A stretch of 64,000 nt of DNA from UBA4736 sp002404015 (lineage in GTDB: Bacteria > Chloroflexota > Dormibacteria > Dormibacterales > Dormibacteraceae), in contig DAIOCN010000012.1 in assembly GCA_036747295.1 (NCBI GenBank), positions 17,539 to 81,538 on the forward strand, read 5' to 3'. A program made the translations under genes and the position numbers. Positions 48,274 through 55,883 of this stretch are shown one piece after another (position 1 is the first letter of the stretch; each line of letters starts with the position of its first letter). The notes beneath the pieces are model-generated. The model saw nothing but the letters and a program-made list of their open reading frames with translations. It did not search any database and was not told where the DNA came from.

Positions 48274-49248
48274 TCAACGCGTCCACCAGGCGTCGCTGAC
48301 CGCCGGTTCGGTGGGCACCAGCCGGCGCAGGAACTCGACGCCCCTCAGGAAGCCCTCCTCGACCGACAGCAGCGCGTCCTCGTGCTCGATCGAGAGCACA
48401 CCTTCGTAGCCCGCCAGCCGGAGTGCGCTCACGATCCGCTTCCACTCCGACTCCCCATGTCCGTAGCCGACGGTTCGGAACACCCACGACCTCTGCCCGA
48501 CGCGGTCCAGCGGGGTGGTGTCAAGGACGCCGTTGCGAGCGGTGTTGCGGGCATTGATGCCCGTGTCCTTGGCGTGGACGTGATGGATGGCGCCGGCCGC
48601 GCCCAGCTCCGCGATCGCCGTCTCCACGTCGATGCCCTGCCAGAACAGGTGGCTGGGGTCGAAGTTGGCCCCCACGGCCTCGCCGCAGGCCTCGCGGAGG
48701 CGGAGCAGGCCGGCCGGGTTGTAGACGACGAATCCGGGGTGCATCTCGAACCCGAGCCGGATCCGGTGGGCGCCGGCGTAAGCCGCCTCCTCCTTCCAGT
48801 AGGGGATCACCTTCTCGCGCCACTGCCACTCCAGTAGCTCGGCGTAGTCGGGCGGCCAGGCGCACGTGACCCAGTTGGGGTGGAGGGCGCTGTCGGAGTC
48901 GCCCGGGCAGCCGCTGAACAGGTTGACGCACGGGACCTCCAGCTTTTCGGCCAGCTCGACCGTGCGCCTGTATACGTCGTGACTGGCCTGGGCCACCTCG
49001 GGGCGCGGGTGGAGCGGGTTGCCGTGGCAGGACAGGGCGCTGATCTCCAGGCCCCGGCTGGTCACCGCGTCCAGGTAAGACTCTCGTTCGCTCGCTGAGG
49101 CCAAGAGGCGGTCCAGGTCGCAATGGCTCCCACCGGGGTAGTTCCCCGTCCCCACCTCGACACAGTCGAGCCCTGCAGACCGGGCCAGCTCGAGCGCTTC
49201 CTCAAACGGCCGGTCGGCGAAAAGGGCGGTCAGGACTCCGAGCTTCAT
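48274..49248 (-). CDS. Sugar phosphate isomerase/epimerase (AP-endonuclease-2-like TIM barrel)
   Basis: 324 residues. Metal-ligand motifs of the xylose-isomerase-like barrel are visible: LDCVEVGTGNYPG, EKLEVPCVNLFSGCPGD, IRLGFEMHPGFVVYNPAGLL (Glu ligand), GANFDPSHLFWQGID (Asp, His), AIHHVHAKDTGIN and VLSIEHEDALLS (last Glu). Such enzymes isomerise or epimerise sugars or inositols. It is divergent from a GH4 enzyme and a small membrane gene, which fits a carbohydrate role. Confidence 0.9.
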   Translation of the reverse strand: MKLGVLTALFADRPFEEALELARSAGLDCVEVGTGNYPGGSHCDLDRLLASASERESYLDAVTSRGLEISALSCHGNPLHPRPEVAQASHDVYRRTVELAEKLEVPCVNLFSGCPGDSDSALHPNWVTCAWPPDYAELLEWQWREKVIPYWKEEAAYAGAHRIRLGFEMHPGFVVYNPAGLLRLREACGEAVGANFDPSHLFWQGIDVETAIAELGAAGAIHHVHAKDTGINARNTARNGVLDTTPLDRVGQRSWVFRTVGYGHGESEWKRIVSALRLAGYEGVLSIEHEDALLSVEEGFLRGVEFLRRLVPTEPAVSDAWWTR

Positions 49249-49332
49249 GGAGGCCCTCGTATGCTAGTGCGATCAGCGAAGAAGACAAACAGCATGGGCG
49301 GCAAGGCGCCGCCGTGGATCGGTGGATCCGGG

Positions 49333-49521
49333 CTAAGTGCTGGCCGCTGCCACGATGCCGACGATCAGCACTATGACCGGCAGCACGATCAGCCCAGCGC
49401 AGAGCACGAGCAGCGCCAGCCAGGACGTGTTGGTGGCCACCCTGCCCGCGGCGGACGCCACGGCGGCGGCGGGATAGCGCCGCCTCCGGCGATCGAAAGA
49501 CCTGTCCTCCATGGCGATCAT
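49333..49521 (-). CDS. Small single-helix membrane protein under the 11-bp repeat box
   Basis: 62 residues from ATG 49521 (ATG 49512 gives MEDRSFDRRRRRYPAAAVAS). A very basic N-terminus (DRRRRRYP), then one long hydrophobic segment (LALLVLCAGLIVLPVIVLIV). Too short for a two-helix protein; likely a small envelope protein. No paralogue of A or B, but its upstream region carries the same phased repeat as A1, at the same distance from the start, so it may belong to the same regulon. Confidence 0.6.
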   Translation of the reverse strand: MIAMEDRSFDRRRRRYPAAAVASAAGRVATNTSWLALLVLCAGLIVLPVIVLIVGIVAAAST

Positions 49522-49556
49522 GCTGGGACGCCAGCCTGAGGCGAGGTTGGCAGTTT

Positions 49557-49574
49557 CCTCAGGGTTTCCTGAGA
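49557..49574 (-). promoter_or_regulatory. 11-bp-phased repeat box before the small membrane gene
   Basis: Read on the minus strand: TCTCAGG, AAAC, CCTGAGG, AAAC. The two heptamers are 11 bp apart, and the 18-base sequence differs from the A1 box (TCCCAGGAAACTCTGAGG) at only two positions. It ends 35 bp before ATG 49521, matching the 34-36 bp distances at A1 and A2. Confidence 0.5.
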
Positions 49575-49624
49575 CCGCTCCGGCCGGACGGCTCAGCGGC
49601 GGAGGTCACCTATGATGCCCGGCG

Positions 49625-50932
49625 ATGGCCAATCCGAAGATCACGTTCATCGGTGCCGGCAGCTCGGTCTTCGCGGCTCGACTCATCACCGACATCGTCG
49701 CCACCCCCGGGCTCGACAGCGGGACCTTCGCGCTTGTCGACATCGATGCCGACCGTCTCGACCTGACCCGGCGGATCTCGGAGAAGGTGATCCAGGCCTC
49801 CGCCAAGGAATGGCAGGTCGTGACTTCGACCGATCGCGAGGAGCTGCTGCCGGGCACCGACTACCTGGTCAACTCGATCGAAGTCGCGGGCCTCGACTGC
49901 GTCCAACCCGATTACGAGATCCCGTTCAAGTACGGCGTTGACCAGTGCATCGGCGACACCATCGGGCCGGGCGGCATCTTCAAGGCGCTCCGGACCGGAC
50001 CCGACTGGCTGGCGATCGTGTCGGACACTGCTCGGCTGGCCCCTGGCGCCGTGGTCATGAACTACACCAACCCGATGTCGATCCTGACGCTGGCTGCGGC
50101 GCGGATCACGGACCTGTCCGTGGTCGGGCTCTGTCACAGCGTGCAGGGAACGTCCAGGCTGCTGGCGGATCTCCTGGAGGTCCCCTACCTCGAGCTGGAG
50201 TGGAAGTGCGCCGGGATCAACCACAACGCCTGGTTCACGGCCCTCTCCCATCGCGGAACGGACATGTACCCGCGCCTGCGTAAGCGCGCGCGCGAGCCAG
50301 AAATCTACGAGCGGGATCCGGTGAGGTTCGAGGTGATGCTGCACCTGGGCGCCTTCGTCACCGAGTCGAGCGGGCACTTCTCAGAGTACGTGCCGTATTT
50401 TCGAAAGCGCCCCGACCTGGTCGCCAAGTACGCGCGGGCGGGCTATCGCGGGGAGTCGGGCTTCTACGCGCGCAACTGGCCCCAGTGGCGCGAAGCCGGC
50501 GCGGCCCACATCCGCGCGACGCTGAACGATGACGTTCCTCTCGACCTGGACCGCAGCCACGAGTACGCGTCCTACATCGTGGAGGCGATCGAGCTCGACC
50601 GCCCGGTCGAGATCCACGGCAACGTCAGCAACGACGGCGCGATCGAGAACCTCCCGGCCGGCAACGTCGAGGTGGCCTGCCGGGTCGACGCCAAGGGCGT
50701 CCAGCCCAGTCGGTTCGGTGCGCTGCCGGAACAGCTGGCCGCGCTGAACCGCTCGCACATGGCGGTCCACGAGCTCGTCGTCGAGGCGCTCCTAGAGAGG
50801 GACCGCGAGAAGGCGCGCCTGGCCCTCATGCTGGATCCGCTGACGGCGGCCGTCTGCTCGCTCGAGGAGATCAGCCGGATGTTCGACGAGATGTGGGCGG
50901 CCGAGCGCCCCTACCTGACCGCTTTCGAGTAG
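49625..50932 (+). CDS. Glycoside hydrolase family 4 (alpha-galactosidase MelA-like)
   Basis: 435 residues. GH4 enzymes use NAD+ and a divalent metal in an unusual redox-elimination mechanism. Seen: the NAD motif ITFIGAGSSVFAARLITDI at the N-terminus, MNYTNPMSILTLAA, the metal-ligand Cys in VVGLCHSVQGT, and CAGINHNAWFTAL (His ligand). The MelA-type alpha-galactosidase or alpha-glucuronidase subgroup is likely; the exact sugar is not certain. ATG 49625 follows GATGCCCGGCG with no clear ribosome site. Neighbours: a sugar isomerase on the other side of the divergent region. Confidence 0.92.
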   Translation: MANPKITFIGAGSSVFAARLITDIVATPGLDSGTFALVDIDADRLDLTRRISEKVIQASAKEWQVVTSTDREELLPGTDYLVNSIEVAGLDCVQPDYEIPFKYGVDQCIGDTIGPGGIFKALRTGPDWLAIVSDTARLAPGAVVMNYTNPMSILTLAAARITDLSVVGLCHSVQGTSRLLADLLEVPYLELEWKCAGINHNAWFTALSHRGTDMYPRLRKRAREPEIYERDPVRFEVMLHLGAFVTESSGHFSEYVPYFRKRPDLVAKYARAGYRGESGFYARNWPQWREAGAAHIRATLNDDVPLDLDRSHEYASYIVEAIELDRPVEIHGNVSNDGAIENLPAGNVEVACRVDAKGVQPSRFGALPEQLAALNRSHMAVHELVVEALLERDREKARLALMLDPLTAAVCSLEEISRMFDEMWAAERPYLTAFE

Positions 50933-51047
50933 TCCTCGCCCCGCAGCGCGGACAGGTCGTTGACCGATTCCCGAGCCTGTGCTTGAATGCCGCCATCCTG
51001 CGGGCGCAGGGACCCGCAAGGCAGCGGTCTGTTTGGGGAGTGGAACC

Positions 51048-51899
51048 ATGCTGAACCGAAAACTGCCGAGTTTCCTGGCGGCTGCAGGTCTGGCGGTCGC
51101 CGTCTTCGCGGTCACCGCCGGCACCGCTTCCGCCGCCGGCCTATCCAGGTGCAACGGTGGGACGACGGCGCCCACCTCGATCGCACCCGGGACGTACGAC
51201 TCGCTCGAGATCAGCGGCTTCTGTCAGCTGGACTCCGGGAACGTAAGGGTGAAGCACAACCTGACAATCCTGCCCGGCGGCGGGCTCAACGCTGCCTTCT
51301 CCGGGTCGAACCTGACGGTGGGTGGCGACGTAAGGGTCCAGCGGGACGGCATCCTCATCCTGGGCTGCGAACCGAACGCGTTCCCCTGCTTCAACGACCC
51401 CAATGGCAATACGGGCGGTACGCCCGGCATGCAGACCAATGACACGATCGGGCACAACCTGATCGCCAGCGACGCGATGATGGTGCTGCTGCACCGAAAC
51501 AGGATCGGCGGCAGCGTCACCCAGCAGGGTGGCGGCGGCGGCGTGACATGCGCGTCGCAGCCGCTCGGGCCGAACGGGCCGCCGGCCTACACCACCTACG
51601 AGGACAACGTCATCGGCGGCAGAGTCTCGATCCGCGGCCTGCGGACATGCTGGGCGGGGTTCTTCCGCAATGACCTGTCCAGTGACCTCAGCTGGCGCGA
51701 CAATCTGGAGGCGGACGAGGACGGCAACGAGATCGCGACCAACAACATCGAGGGCAACCTGAGCTGTTCAGGCAACGACCCGGCGCCTCAGCTTGGCGAC
51801 TCCGTACAAGTCGGCAACACCTTGAACACGGTCCAGGGCGATGTCAGCGGCCAGTGCGTGGGCCTCGCGTTCCCGCACGAGGACAACCACCAGCACTAG
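51048..51899 (+). CDS. Secreted protein with beta-helix-like repeats, unknown
   Basis: 283 residues from ATG 51048 (GGGGAG 7 bp upstream). A clear signal peptide: LAVAVFAVTAGTASA with cleavage before AGLSRC. The mature part has repeated strand-turn units of the kind SGSNLTVGGDVRVQRDGILI, DTIGHNLIASDAMMVLLHRN and GNLSCSGNDPAPQLGDSVQV, plus at least eight cysteines that may pair outside the cell. It looks like a right-handed beta-solenoid. I do not recognise the family. Followed by a strong hairpin terminator. Confidence 0.75.
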   Translation: MLNRKLPSFLAAAGLAVAVFAVTAGTASAAGLSRCNGGTTAPTSIAPGTYDSLEISGFCQLDSGNVRVKHNLTILPGGGLNAAFSGSNLTVGGDVRVQRDGILILGCEPNAFPCFNDPNGNTGGTPGMQTNDTIGHNLIASDAMMVLLHRNRIGGSVTQQGGGGGVTCASQPLGPNGPPAYTTYEDNVIGGRVSIRGLRTCWAGFFRNDLSSDLSWRDNLEADEDGNEIATNNIEGNLSCSGNDPAPQLGDSVQVGNTLNTVQGDVSGQCVGLAFPHEDNHQH

Positions 51900-51917
51900 A
51901 ACGGCCTGTCAGAAGGG

Positions 51918-51953
51918 TTGAGAGGGCCCGCGGCCCCGCGGGTCCTCTCTCAA
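51918..51953 (+). terminator. Strong hairpin terminator after the secreted protein
   Basis: TTGAGAG-GGCCCGCGG (from 51918) pairs with CCGCGGGTCCTCTCTCAA (to 51953) with one small bulge and mismatch, then TCCCGCTATTTT. Eighteen bases after the stop codon. Confidence 0.7.
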
Positions 51954-52006
51954 TCCCGCTATTTTGCGTACCTGCAATCGGTTCGGCCCGCCACGACCAC
52001 GCCTGC

Positions 52007-52141
52007 TCAGTGCAGGCGGTCGATGACGAGGAGCGCGTAGGCAGCCAGAACCCACGAAATCAAGCCAGCCGCCACCACCACGTAGCGCTCGCGCCCCACA
52101 GCCAGACAGCACAACGTACGCAGGCCGCCAGGCTTGCGCAC
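52007..52141 (-). CDS. Tiny single-helix membrane protein
   Basis: 44 residues from GTG 52141 to TGA 52007: basic start (MRKPGGLRTLCCLAVGRERY), then one hydrophobic helix VVVAAGLISWVLAAYALLVI and DRLH. It begins 9 bp after the nitroreductase fragment's stop on the same strand. Support is only the N-in membrane-protein pattern and its position; there is just a weak AGGGG upstream. Confidence 0.4.
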   Translation of the reverse strand: MRKPGGLRTLCCLAVGRERYVVVAAGLISWVLAAYALLVIDRLH

Positions 52142-52150
52142 CGGCGACCC

Positions 52151-52579
52151 CTACGGGAAGCGCTCCTCTCGGACGAAGTCCTGGAGGGGCTTCCGGCGGC
52201 CACCGCGCCGGGCGCCCTCGGCCGGGTAGCCCAGCGAGACCGCCGTCCTCACCATCCGGTCGGGCGGCACGCCGAGGATGCGCTTGGCCTCGTCCCGGCC
52301 GGCGTCCCTGAACCAGCCGATGCAGGACGCGACACCGTGAGCCTCGGCCGACAGCATGATGCGTTCCGCGAGCCGGCCTTCGTCAAAGGCGTCCTGCTCG
52401 GGCCGCTCGCCGGCCATCATCAGGACGAACCCAGCCGCGGCCCCCGCCAGGTGGCCGGCGTAACCCTCGACCGCGGCCAGCCGCTTCAGGGACTCCCGAT
52501 CTCGGACCAGCACCGCGACCCAGTCCTGGCGATTGCTGGCGCTCCCCGACCAGCGGAGGACGCCCGGGATGTCGCGCAT
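52151..52579 (-). pseudogene. Nitroreductase-family protein, C-terminal part (N-terminus lost)
   Basis: From ATG 52579 (MRDIPGVLRW) about 142 residues remain: RWSGSASNRQDWVAVLVRDR is the family's FMN-contact segment (usual position about residue 40), and GVASCIGWFRDAGRDEAKRI with VRTAVSLGYPAEGARRGGRR is the C-terminal FMN region. About 30 N-terminal residues with the RRSVRxF arginines that hold the FMN phosphate are missing. A matching N-terminal fragment lies at 54214-54291 on the opposite strand, so the gene seems split by inversion and is probably non-functional as it stands. Confidence 0.75.
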
Positions 52580-52976
52580 CGCATCGGCCCTGATCGACGA
52601 CATCGACCGCCAGCTCGCGGCAGCCAGCACCAATTCCAGCGTCGACCTGCAGCTGGCGGCCATGAAGCAGCAGCTGGCGCTGCCCTCGGGAGGGGTCGTG
52701 GTCCGCATCCAGGGCGAGGACCAGTACCGGATATCGGAGGCCGACCACGCCGCGCTGGACGACTACGATCAGAAGGTGGTGGCGGCCATCAGCGCCGGCG
52801 ACGAGGCCGCGTTCAACGCCTCTGTGAGCGCGGTGCTGGAGTTCGTGAGGACGAAGGGCCAGAAGCTGGGACAGGACGACCTCTCACCATCAGCGGTCAT
52901 CCTGCCGGCAGGCGACATGACCCTGGCCGAGGCCAAGATCATCATGAGCGGCGACACGGCTGCCGCCATTAGCTGA
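52569..52976 (+). CDS. PspAA-type protein with a remnant of the PspA C-terminus
   Basis: 135 residues from ATG 52569. Residues about 43-128 match the PspAA (PspA-associated) domain: GGVVVRIQGEDQYRISEADH, DQKVVAAISAGDEAAFNASV and LSPSAVILPAGDMTLAEAKI (a stand-alone PspAA is about 92 residues, beginning MIVRIxGEGQY). The first 42 residues (DDIDRQLAAASTNSSVDLQL, then AAMKQQLA) look like the C-terminal end of PspA/IM30. PspA itself is absent, so this appears to be a 3' remnant of a pspA-pspAA unit fused across a breakpoint at about 52,580. The PspAA domain itself looks intact. Confidence 0.65.
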   Translation: MSRIASALIDDIDRQLAAASTNSSVDLQLAAMKQQLALPSGGVVVRIQGEDQYRISEADHAALDDYDQKVVAAISAGDEAAFNASVSAVLEFVRTKGQKLGQDDLSPSAVILPAGDMTLAEAKIIMSGDTAAAIS

Positions 52977-52991
52977 GTCCGGGACACACCC

Positions 52992-54107
52992 TTAAGGCTG
53001 ATCTGGCTGGGCGCTGCCCAGCCGCATCAGCCGGACGGCGGGCCTGACCGCCGCGCCCTGAAGAAGCAGCGACAGGGCGACCACCCCGTAAGCGATGACA
53101 GGGACGGAGCGGTCCACGGCAGCGACATTCGAGGCGGCGAGGGCCAGCGCGACCGAAAGCGCACCCCTGACGCCTCCCCACCAGAGCAGCTGGCGCCATC
53201 GCTGCGAGATGCCGAATGCGAGCATGTACACCGGCACCAGGCGCGCCGCGATCAGGATCAGAAATCCCGCGACCACAGAGCCGGCGACGCCCAGCACCGC
53301 GGCGGCCGGGAGCCCGATCCCGATCAGCGTGAACAGCGCCACGTTGAGCAGGATCGTGAGGCGGGCCCAGGAGCGCTCCGTGTGCCGGCCCCATGTCCCC
53401 ACCCGCGCCATCGCGACGCCGGCGGCCACCACCGCCATCACGCCGCCGGCCCCTGTGACGGCCGCCAGCGCATAGCTTCCGTACGCCACGCAGAGGGTCA
53501 GGGCAACCTCCGTCGCCGCATGCGTCGTCATGCGCACCAGGATCGCCCCAAGCAACCCGACCACGATTCCGACGGCCACGCCGCCGACCGTCACCAGCAC
53601 AAAGTTCAGGCCGACGGCGGCGGCCGAGACATGACCGGTGGCGACGGCAGCCAGGATGACCGTGAACGCGGCGACTCCGGTCCCGTCGTTGAAGAGGCTC
53701 TCGCCCTCGAGCAGCGCAGCCAGGCGCGCCGGGGCACCGCTCCGTCTCACGATCCCGACGACGGCGATCGGGTCGGTCGGGCTCAGTATCGCGCCGAGCA
53801 GGAACGCACTCGGCCAGGGCAAGCCAAGCGCGAGGCGGGCGAGTGTCCCTATGCAGCCGATCGACATCACCACGCCTAAGGTGGCCAGCAATGCGACCGG
53901 CAGGGCGACGCGACGGAGGGCTGCCAGGTCCAGGTTCAGGGCTCCCTCGAAGACGAGCGCCGGGACGAAGACTGCCAGGATCACGTCCGGGCTGAGCTGG
54001 ATATGGGGCAGGCCGGGGAGGACACCGATGAGGATCCCGAATGCGGCCAGGACCACCTGGTAAGGCGGCCACCAACCTGCCGTCCGCCGGGACAGATCTC
54101 GAAGCAC
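52992..54107 (-). CDS. Na+/H+ antiporter, CPA1 (NhaP-like) family
   Basis: 371 residues. Eleven or so hydrophobic segments with the CPA1 core: FVPALVFEGALNLDLAALRR, ILSPTDPIAVVGIVRR (unwound helix with the ion-site Asp) and LLEGESLFNDGTGVAAF. The chain is slightly short (usual 400-550), lacking the first helix and a cytoplasmic C-terminal domain. GTG 54107 follows AGGAG by about 9 bp, so this start seems genuine. It exchanges cytosolic Na+ or K+ for protons. It lies entirely inside the apparent inverted segment. Confidence 0.88.
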   Translation of the reverse strand: MLRDLSRRTAGWWPPYQVVLAAFGILIGVLPGLPHIQLSPDVILAVFVPALVFEGALNLDLAALRRVALPVALLATLGVVMSIGCIGTLARLALGLPWPSAFLLGAILSPTDPIAVVGIVRRSGAPARLAALLEGESLFNDGTGVAAFTVILAAVATGHVSAAAVGLNFVLVTVGGVAVGIVVGLLGAILVRMTTHAATEVALTLCVAYGSYALAAVTGAGGVMAVVAAGVAMARVGTWGRHTERSWARLTILLNVALFTLIGIGLPAAAVLGVAGSVVAGFLILIAARLVPVYMLAFGISQRWRQLLWWGGVRGALSVALALAASNVAAVDRSVPVIAYGVVALSLLLQGAAVRPAVRLMRLGSAQPDQP

Positions 54108-54213
54108 GCGAATGCTCTCCTGCCGACCAGACTTCCCGGCGCGCCCTACCGAATCACAGCGTCAGTGGAGACTGTACAGGTCGTCGTGGGAGCGCGAATA
54201 CCAGAATGGGTGG

Positions 54214-54291
54214 ATGAACACCGTCGAGGACCCGACCTCCGCGATCTCAGTTCTCCGGAACTTGCGAGCCGTCCGCCAGTTCGCCCCGAGG
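54214..54291 (+). pseudogene. Nitroreductase N-terminal fragment
   Basis: ATG 54214 encodes MNTVEDPTSAISVLRNLRAV and RQFAPR, the typical nitroreductase opening (helix, then RAVRQFAP holding the FMN-phosphate arginines). Family sequence stops at about 54291; the continuation NERRSVVSARS is unrelated. The missing remainder is found at 52579-52151 on the other strand. Reversal of the segment between the two places would put both pieces in the same direction with only a few residues lacking between them. Confidence 0.6.
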
Positions 54292-54365
54292 AATGAGCGC
54301 AGATCGGTGGTGTCCGCCCGCAGCGCGGCCGCCACCATGTCGAAGCCGTCCGGCTGAATGGTCAC
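54286..54365 (-). pseudogene. N-terminal fragment of a second truncated gene
   Basis: On the minus strand, GTG 54365 (or TTG 54377) encodes TIQPDGFDMVAAALRADTTD and LRSFLG before the sequence runs into the inverted nitroreductase fragment. The pattern (FDMVAA-LRAD-TDLRxF) looks like the start of an actinobacterial protein family that I associate with psp loci, though I cannot confirm it. It is broken at the same place (about 54,290) as the nitroreductase fragment facing it, which supports a real breakpoint there. Confidence 0.4.
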
Positions 54366-54464
54366 AGAATCACCCAAGAGCTTGCCACTAATGCTTCCCC
54401 GTGTTGGCCGCCGCCAAGCGTGCCCGCCGAGCGGCGGTCACTCCACCCCGTCCCGGCCGAGCCC

Positions 54465-55667
54465 CTAGCCTGACGCGGCCGGCGCGAAGAGCCGGATAGC
54501 CTCCCCGAAGATCGGGAGCGCGCGCTCGACCATCGCATCCGTGGCGGTCAGCGAGAGCCGGATGTAGCCGGGCAGCTCGAACGCCTCGCCAGGCATCGCG
54601 AACACGTGGTGCTCGGCCAGCCAGTCGCAGAACTCGACGGCGTCCGGGATGGGGCTGCGCGGCATCAGGTAGAAGGTGCCTTCCGGTGACTCGAGCTGGT
54701 ACCCCTGTGCCCGGAGCTCGGCCACCATCCGGTCGCGGCGGCGTTCGATGGCGGGTAGGTCGATCAGCATCCGCTCCAGCTCGGGCATGGCGCGCTGCAT
54801 GGCCGTGTCCGGGACGGCCCCGGCGGCCAGGGAGAGCATCATCAGGGCCGGCCGGAGCCGGTCACGATCCGGCATCGACGGCGGCATGGCGAGGTAGCCG
54901 GCTCGCTGCGAAGGCGCCAGCAGGCTCTTCGAATAGGAGTGGAGCATGAACGTCGCCGGGTAGAAGCGGGCCGGCGTGATCATCCGGCGGCCGTCGAACA
55001 GGATCCGCGCGTAGGCCTCGTCGCTCAGCAGGTAGATGCGCCGCCCGTTCTTTCGCGAGGCACGCTCCAACAACTCGGCGAGGCCGCGCAGCCGCTCCTC
55101 GGAAAGCAGCCGGCCGCTGGGGTTGTGGGGCGTGTTGACGACCACCGCCCGCGTCCTCGGCGTCAGGGCGCGCTCGAGCGCCGGCAGGTCGAGATCGAAG
55201 CCGTCGCGCGTGAGGAGCACCCTGACCGGCTCGGCGAGCTGCTCCGCCAGCATCGACTCGTAGAAGAACCACGGCGGCGACATGAAGACGACCTCGTCGC
55301 CGGGATCGACCACGGCCCGCATCGCCAGCTGGAGGCCGGACGCGGCCCCCCGGGTCAGGAACACGTCGGCCGGGTCGAGATCGAGCCCCAGCCGCTCGGC
55401 GAGCGCGCCGGCGACGACCCGGATGGCCTCCGCGAAGGGCGGACCGTAGGAGTAGTAGGAGGGTGAGTCGGGGACGAGGGCCCGCTGGATGGCGGCGACG
55501 TATTCCGGCATGGCCAGCTCCTGGGGGTTGCCCGCCAGGAAGTCGCAAGCGTCGGGGTGTGCGAGATCCCGAGGCTGCATCAGGATGCGCAGGATCGGAC
55601 CGGCGGCCCGGAGCGAGCGGTCGACGCGGCCGGCGACCGGGGAGGCGGCCTCTGGCGCAGTACTCAT
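54465..55667 (-). CDS. PLP-dependent aminotransferase, class I/II
   Basis: 400 residues from ATG 55667. Fold-type I motifs: LFLTRGAASGLQLAMRAVV-like region, VVVNTPHNPSGRLLSEERL, the PLP-binding Asp/Tyr in YLLSDEAYARILF, and the Schiff-base Lys in MLHSYSKSLLAPSQRAGYL. It transfers amino groups between amino acids and 2-oxo acids; substrate unknown. Flanked by a fragment region on one side and a structured 216-bp gap before pstS on the other. Confidence 0.92.
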   Translation of the reverse strand: MSTAPEAASPVAGRVDRSLRAAGPILRILMQPRDLAHPDACDFLAGNPQELAMPEYVAAIQRALVPDSPSYYSYGPPFAEAIRVVAGALAERLGLDLDPADVFLTRGAASGLQLAMRAVVDPGDEVVFMSPPWFFYESMLAEQLAEPVRVLLTRDGFDLDLPALERALTPRTRAVVVNTPHNPSGRLLSEERLRGLAELLERASRKNGRRIYLLSDEAYARILFDGRRMITPARFYPATFMLHSYSKSLLAPSQRAGYLAMPPSMPDRDRLRPALMMLSLAAGAVPDTAMQRAMPELERMLIDLPAIERRRDRMVAELRAQGYQLESPEGTFYLMPRSPIPDAVEFCDWLAEHHVFAMPGEAFELPGYIRLSLTATDAMVERALPIFGEAIRLFAPAASG

Positions 55668-55722
55668 ACGCCAAGACTAGTGTCCCGGGGTCGGCCGGAC
55701 GGCGCCGGAAGGGGCGCACAAC

Positions 55723-55778
55723 CCGGGTAACGCGCCTTTCGCCGCCTTCGAGGTGCCGCGTTACCCGGACAAGGCGGC
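55723..55778 (+). ncRNA. Candidate H-type pseudoknot or hairpin upstream of pstS
   Basis: CCGGGTAACGCG (55723-55734) pairs perfectly with CGCGTTACCCGG (55757-55768), a 12-bp stem with a 22-base loop. Inside the loop, GCCGCCTT (55741-55748) is perfectly complementary to AAGGCGGC (55771-55778) just after the stem, so the RNA could form a two-stem pseudoknot. No T-run follows. It lies 105 bp before the pstS ATG and 56 bp upstream of the divergent aminotransferase start. The function is unknown; it may also be a DNA-level palindrome for a regulator. Assignment as RNA is inference. Confidence 0.35.
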
Positions 55779-55883
55779 TCGCCGGCTCCTCGCGGACTGC
55801 TCCCTTTAGGTCAGGACTCGTGCGACGCGGAGCTTAATCAAGCCATAACCCGCCCTTAAGGTCCCTCCGGGCACGATCTTTGT

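Noticed and set aside
55830..55883. Pho-box-like repeats directly before pstS
   Set aside because: CATAACC-CGCC-CTTAAGG has 11-bp-like spacing but poor similarity to either the PhoP/PhoB consensus or the TCACAG box.
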